This document shows, piece after piece, positions 33,876 through 37,299 of a DNA stretch of 37,299 nt. This DNA comes from Bacteroidota bacterium (lineage in GTDB: Bacteria > Bacteroidota > Bacteroidia > Chitinophagales > Chitinophagaceae). The notes under the pieces are model-generated. The model searched no databases and was not told the DNA's origin. It saw only the letters and a list, made by a program, of their open reading frames with translations. The DNA is taken from NCBI GenBank assembly GCA_030706685.1, contig JAUZOA010000055.1, positions 1 through 37,299 on the forward strand, given 5' to 3'. Made by a program: the position numbers and the translations under genes. Position 1 is the first letter of the stretch. Every line of letters begins with the position of its first letter.

Positions 33876-34256
33876 TCAGGCAGCCTTCGGAGGCTGAAAA
33901 AAAGAAAAGACGTGTTCTTGTGGGTGATAGGTCAGTAGCGGTTTTCCGTACTCCCTGGTATTGTAGCGGGTAACCAGTTCAAGAGACGGAATATCTTGTA
34001 TTTTATAACAAACTACAGAAAGCGTATTATGATGAAGATTATGACAAGGAAGCTGGTTGTCTTTTGAATCATCGGCATGAGTGCCGTCATTGCCTCCATA
34101 ATGCATATTCAAAAACTGGAAGAAAGTAATGCCGGGGTTTAAACGGCAGTGCTCAAAATAATGCGTGACCAGGTTAGGTATCCTCAATACCTGGCTGATT
34201 TCGGTATTACCGAAAAGATGGATACTGGTTAATATAATTAACAAGAAGTTACGCAT
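33876..34256 (-). CDS. Small secreted hypothetical protein, 126 aa
   Basis: The signal peptide is MRNFLLIILTSIHLFGN. The mature part starts TEISQVLRIPNLVTHYFEHC and continues with ITFFQFLNMHYGGNDGTHADDSKDNQLPCHNLHH. It recalls a family of small exported Bacteroidota proteins (pattern: TEI, two leucine-rich turns, HYF/HFxEH, FLxMHY, D-rich stretch, QLP) seen, from memory, near envelope or metal-related genes; no function is known. His, Cys and Asp richness in the second half would allow metal binding. It has a promoter-like region with a palindrome directly upstream and may lead the cytochrome operon, 195 bases away. Confidence 0.65.
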   Translation of the reverse strand: MRNFLLIILTSIHLFGNTEISQVLRIPNLVTHYFEHCRLNPGITFFQFLNMHYGGNDGTHADDSKDNQLPCHNLHHNTLSVVCYKIQDIPSLELVTRYNTREYGKPLLTYHPQEHVFSFFQPPKAA

Positions 34257-34276
34257 TCAGGGCAATCCTAAATTTT

Positions 34277-34284
34277 CAAAAATG
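34277..34284 (-). promoter_or_regulatory. Near-consensus -7 element before the small secreted protein gene
   Basis: CATTTTTG on the minus strand differs from TAnnTTTG only at its first two bases (CA for TA, i.e. one change). There is no TTG at the right distance; the palindrome 34296-34315 takes that place, as in activator-dependent promoters. Confidence 0.4.
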
Positions 34285-34295
34285 ATGCCATAAAC

Positions 34296-34315
34296 AATGT
34301 GATTTTTATCACATT
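34296..34315. promoter_or_regulatory. Crp/Fnr-type palindromic operator
   Basis: AATGTGAT-TTTT-ATCACATT is a perfect 20-base inverted repeat that contains TGTGA-N6-TCACA, the CRP half-sites known from Escherichia coli. Its centre lies about 35 bases before the inferred transcription start of the small secreted protein gene, a typical place for a class II activator. Confidence 0.6.
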
Positions 34316-34409
34316 ACATATTGAGAAATATCAAGAAAAAGGCGCACGATACAGGAAAACGTAATACCTCCTGTAATTATTTCGGGGAGTGAAAAAAATG
34401 TATCGGAAA

Positions 34410-35363
34410 CTAACGAAGTAACAGTTCGCAGGGCTTCAAACCCGTATGCTTTTTGAATGCTGTAGAGAAATGAGAGATGGATGAATAGCCAAGCATCAGC
34501 GATACATCGGTCACGCTCAATCCTTTTTCATAAAGAAGATATCTCGCGTGTTCCATGCGCTGGCCCTGGTAAAAATCAAAAATAGTTGTACCGAACATTT
34601 CTTTAAAGCCTTTTTTCAGGTAACATTCGTTCATCGCCACTTTACGGCTCAATTCTTTAATAGTGATCGGCTCACCGATATGCTGGATGAGTATCTCCCT
34701 TGCTTTTGCTATCTTTTCCCTGTCCGCTTCATTGGCGAGGAACTTGCAATGAATAACATCAATTTCTTTTTCCCCGATCATACACTCCATGCTATAAAGC
34801 AACAACATCTGTATCTGCGCATTAATATATATGTTTTCCAGGCTACCGGTGTAGTTATGATTCAGCAGGGCCTCTATTACCGTCCTTGTTTTGCCGCAAA
34901 GCGGGAGTAACTGCATAAAAGAAGACTGGCTTCCGAAGTTCAGGATGTTTTCAGCCGTTGTATCATGGGTTGGCCGGGGTTTTACAAACTGTGATAAATG
35001 CACCGGTGAGAATTTAAAATTTAATACATCCACACTGTCCACTTTATCGGTACACTTTCTTGAAAGGCCTGCTTTGCACATATCACATTCCGTATCTTTT
35101 TGCTTACAATAGATATTACCAGACAGGCAGAATTTTAGTTCAAGGTAATTTTCCCTGGAATCATTCTTTTCATAGTGATAGATCATCATGCCCACATCAT
35201 CCATATTCCACTGCAGGTTATGGCGATATCTTTTTATGGTGTATTGAATGGAACCGGGTATCTGCTGTTCTCTTTCCTGCAACAGGATCATCTGTTCCTG
35301 CATAGGAACCTGTTTGTAAGCCAGGGTCAATATATCGGTAGCGCCTTGCATATTCTTTGCCAT
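34410..35363 (-). CDS. AraC-family transcriptional regulator with a cysteine cluster
   Basis: 317 residues (ATG at 35363; a second ATG at 35351 is possible). The C-terminal 95 residues form the double helix-turn-helix: IGEPITIKELSRKVAMNECY, LKKGFKEMFGTTIFDFYQGQ, RMEHARYLL, then SVTDVSLMLGYSSISHFSTA and FKKHTGLKP. The N-terminal sensor part holds five cysteines within 26 residues (Cys79, 86, 93, 96 and 104), which could bind a metal or form disulfides. It is transcribed toward the small secreted protein gene and the cytochrome operon, so it may control them. It carries its own -7 element. Confidence 0.88.
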   Translation of the reverse strand: MAKNMQGATDILTLAYKQVPMQEQMILLQEREQQIPGSIQYTIKRYRHNLQWNMDDVGMMIYHYEKNDSRENYLELKFCLSGNIYCKQKDTECDMCKAGLSRKCTDKVDSVDVLNFKFSPVHLSQFVKPRPTHDTTAENILNFGSQSSFMQLLPLCGKTRTVIEALLNHNYTGSLENIYINAQIQMLLLYSMECMIGEKEIDVIHCKFLANEADREKIAKAREILIQHIGEPITIKELSRKVAMNECYLKKGFKEMFGTTIFDFYQGQRMEHARYLLYEKGLSVTDVSLMLGYSSISHFSTAFKKHTGLKPCELLLR

Positions 35364-35377
35364 TATAGCCGAAAGTA

Positions 35378-35385
35378 CAAATTTA
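35378..35385 (-). promoter_or_regulatory. -7 promoter element for the AraC-type gene
   Basis: TAAATTTG on the minus strand fits TAnnTTTG and lies 14 bases before the ATG at 35363, so the leader would be very short or the second ATG (35351) is used. Confidence 0.5.
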
Positions 35386-35586
35386 AGCCCTGTTTAGTGA
35401 TTTGCTGATCCCGTCTCTGCAGTTGTGTGTTCCTGGCAAAAATAAACGGCTAAAAAGCAATGCCCGGTTTGCCACAACTTTGTCATAAATGAATACAGGA
35501 AAATTGAATGCCCGCGTTCATTGATGGCTTCTTAAACCTCAAATTAAGGCACTATCAAAAAAACTTCCTTTTTTGATGGTAACAAT

Positions 35587-35594
35587 TACCTTTG
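35587..35594 (+). promoter_or_regulatory. -7 promoter element for lpxA
   Basis: TACCTTTG is an exact TAnnTTTG match 41 bases before the ATG at 35636. It lies inside the longer open frame that begins at a TTG at 35573 and thus rules that start out. Confidence 0.65.
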
Positions 35595-35635
35595 CACCGT
35601 CACGTTTAAAAACGTGGCTTTTTTGTAAAAACTGC

Positions 35636-36442
35636 ATGATCCATCCCCATACATATATTCACCCGAATGCGAAATTGGCTACCAATGTGAAAGTAGATCC
35701 CTTTACAGTGATCCACCAGGATGTAGAAATCGGGGATGGAACCTGGATAGGGTCCAATGTAACCATTATGGAGGGAGCCCGCATTGGAAAAAACTGCCGG
35801 ATATTCCCGGGGGCCGTGATTGCGGCTATTCCACAGGACCTGAAATTCCAGGGTGAGTATTCCAATGTATTTATCGGCGATGGCACTACTATCCGTGAAT
35901 TTGTAACGGTAAACAGGGGAACAAAAGCAAGGGATAAGACGATTATCGGTAAAAATTGCCTGATTATGGCTTATTGCCATTTTGCCCATGACTGTATTGT
36001 CGGGGATAATTGTATTATGAGCAATAATACACAGGTGGCAGGTCATGTGACCATTGGCGACTGGGCTATCATCGGCGGTATGTGCGCCGTTCACCAGTTT
36101 GTAAATATCGGGCAACACGCTTTTCTGAGCGGCGGCTCATTGGTAGGCAAAGATGTGCCTCCCTATATCAAGGCCGCTCGTACCCCGCTGAGCTATGCCG
36201 GGGTAAATTCCATCGGTTTAAAACGGAGGGGCTTCAGCATTGAAAGGATCAATCATATCTTAGATATCTATCGTGTGATCTATAATAAAGGCATGAACAC
36301 CAGCCAGGCGGTAGAGTATATCGAAGAAGAAATGCCTGCGACCGATGAACGGGATGAAATACTGACTTTCATCCGCGAAAGCGGGAGAGGTATCATCAAA
36401 AGATTCACCAAAGGCAATGGCGATGACGATCTCCCTATCTGA
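35636..36442 (+). CDS. lpxA: Acyl-ACP--UDP-N-acetylglucosamine O-acyltransferase
   Basis: 268 residues from the ATG at 35636 (MIHPHTYIHPNAKLATNVKV). The left-handed beta-helix of hexapeptide repeats is clear (VEIGDGTWIGSNVTIMEGARIG and on). The catalytic histidine is His118 in HFAHDC, and the C-terminal helical domain begins with RTPLSYAGVNSIGLKRRGF. The cytoplasmic trimer transfers an acyl chain from acyl-ACP to UDP-GlcNAc, the first step of lipid A synthesis. In many Bacteroidota lpxA follows a fused lpxC-fabZ gene; here it has its own promoter. It overlaps the next gene by 26 bases. Confidence 0.95.
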   Translation: MIHPHTYIHPNAKLATNVKVDPFTVIHQDVEIGDGTWIGSNVTIMEGARIGKNCRIFPGAVIAAIPQDLKFQGEYSNVFIGDGTTIREFVTVNRGTKARDKTIIGKNCLIMAYCHFAHDCIVGDNCIMSNNTQVAGHVTIGDWAIIGGMCAVHQFVNIGQHAFLSGGSLVGKDVPPYIKAARTPLSYAGVNSIGLKRRGFSIERINHILDIYRVIYNKGMNTSQAVEYIEEEMPATDERDEILTFIRESGRGIIKRFTKGNGDDDLPI

Positions 36443-37088
36443 TGCCGGCAAACGTTTCAACCGGGAATGGATATTCCGCCATTTTACTTACACTTTTGAA
36501 GAAGGAAGGTCCTATGCTATTACGGGACCAAATGGTTCTGGTAAAAGTACTTTGCTGCAGGCTATCAGCGGTTCGATGCATATTAATGAGGGAAGTATAA
36601 AGTATGAACTACAAAATACAAAGTACGAAACAGGCAGCCTACACGACGGGCAGGAAAATCAAAAGTCAAAATTACCCCCCGAAGAAATTTATAATCATGT
36701 TTCCCTGTGTGCTCCCTATTTGGAAGTGGTGGAAGAAATGACGCTGAAAGAGTTTTTAAATTTTCATAATGGCTTCAAGCCATTTTTACAGGGAATAACA
36801 ACAAACTCCATTATCTCTTCTCTTGCGCTGGAAAAAGCCTCCAATAAACAAATCCGTTATTATTCATCCGGCATGAAGCAAAGGGTAAAACTGGCGCAAT
36901 GTATTTTTTCTGACACCGCGATTGTGTTGCTGGATGAGCCCTGCACTAATTTAGATATTGCAGGCATTGAATTGTATCAGCAATTAATAAATGATTATTG
37001 CAAAAACCGTTTAGTAGTGGTGAGCAGTAATGATGAAGTAGAGTATAAATTTTGCAGTGAGAAAATAAATATTTCAAGCTACAAATAA
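36417..37088 (+). CDS. ABC transporter ATP-binding protein
   Basis: 223 residues; ATG at 36417, with a second ATG at 36423 possible. Walker A is GPNGSGKST (37-45), the signature reads YYSSGMKQR, and Walker B is AIVLLDEPC. The position of the switch histidine reads VVVSSNDEVEY, so an Asn replaces it. Residues about 63-88 (KYELQNTKYETGSLHD and on) form an insertion rich in K-Y-E words, between the Walker A helix and the Q-loop region. The gene overlaps lpxA by 26 bases and is surely co-transcribed. No permease gene follows in the window, so the substrate is unknown; a role in envelope or lipid export is a guess from context. Confidence 0.85.
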   Translation: MAMTISLSDAGKRFNREWIFRHFTYTFEEGRSYAITGPNGSGKSTLLQAISGSMHINEGSIKYELQNTKYETGSLHDGQENQKSKLPPEEIYNHVSLCAPYLEVVEEMTLKEFLNFHNGFKPFLQGITTNSIISSLALEKASNKQIRYYSSGMKQRVKLAQCIFSDTAIVLLDEPCTNLDIAGIELYQQLINDYCKNRLVVVSSNDEVEYKFCSEKINISSYK

Positions 37089-37259
37089 TATTTTCCGGTA
37101 CTCAAACACCAGGATTGCGTTGAAAGAAAAATTAGAGAGCCCTGGCCTCTGTTTAGCCGGGTAATATTTCAGCTATTTTAGTATATTACAGGAGAGGATA
37201 GATACTACTTACTATGTTTGAAAAAAATAGTTTTGCCGCTACATAAATGGGAGGGCTCC
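37089..37259. other. Intergenic stretch after the ABC ATPase gene
   Basis: About 170 AT-rich bases without a convincing gene, promoter element or strong terminator. Confidence 0.4.
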
Positions 37260-37299
37260 ATGAGATACCGACGAGACCCCAACGAGACACTGACGAGAC
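37260..37299. repeat. 11-base tandem repeat at the window edge
   Basis: Units ATGAGATACCG, ACGAGACCCCA, ACGAGACACTG and ACGAGAC (cut by the edge) follow each other with an exact 11-base period at 37260, 37271, 37282 and 37293. The core is ACGAGAC. The array probably continues beyond the window. Confidence 0.75.

Noticed and set aside
35606-36118. 170-residue minus-strand open frame inside lpxA
   Set aside because: Antisense to the hexapeptide repeats; periodicity comes from lpxA.

Overview
The window looks like a chromosomal stretch of a Bacteroidota bacterium, most likely of the Chitinophagaceae or a close relative (inference). The evidence is: many promoters with the Bacteroidota -7 element TAnnTTTG and almost no Shine-Dalgarno sequences; a type IX secretion (T9SS) sorting domain; the gliding genes gldF and gldG; SprB-type repeats; a fused MurF-alanine racemase; and an IleS of the eukaryote-like type. 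Base composition and coding style are even, and I see no transposase, integrase, phage gene, tRNA, rRNA or CRISPR array.

Layout. 1-2272: the tail of an enoyl-CoA hydratase gene, facing a GH29 alpha-L-fucosidase with a PA14-like domain. 2349-4265: fumarase class II and a small unknown protein ending in a terminator. 4555-7284: a large secreted T9SS cargo protein. 7382-11781: lspA, murF-alr and terC, all on the minus strand. 11817-14313: the gliding ABC transporter parts gldG and gldF. 14406-15961: iscA and iscS for iron-sulfur assembly. 16017-16476: methylmalonyl-CoA epimerase. 16486-19049: the fatty-acid/RNA cluster acpP-fabF-rnc. 19233-21074: an acetyltransferase, a YcxB-like membrane protein and a lipoprotein with a collagen-like stalk. 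21204-21996: a beta-barrel outer-membrane protein with a textbook promoter. 22082-26428: ileS followed, 4 bases after its stop, by a gene for a zinc-less DksA/TraR-like protein with a long Lys/Pro/Ala tail. 26666-28247: a Crp/Fnr-type regulator and a nitroreductase.

28413-35385 is the most unusual part. A tight minus-strand operon encodes a di-haem cytochrome lipoprotein, a mono-haem cytochrome lipoprotein, a membrane-anchored OB-fold protein, a YceI protein, a DUF5777-type outer-membrane barrel, and a lipoprotein made of seven SprB-type repeats ending in a cytochrome-like haem domain. Upstream lie a small secreted protein, a near-perfect CRP-like palindrome and an AraC regulator with a cysteine cluster. 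I read this as a candidate cell-envelope electron-transfer or redox module; the function is inference.

35587-37088: lpxA overlapping an ABC ATPase gene. The last 40 bases hold an 11-base tandem repeat that runs off the window edge. Long inverted repeats occur in many intergenic gaps (7312, 8145, 14323, 17293, 20339, 28312).
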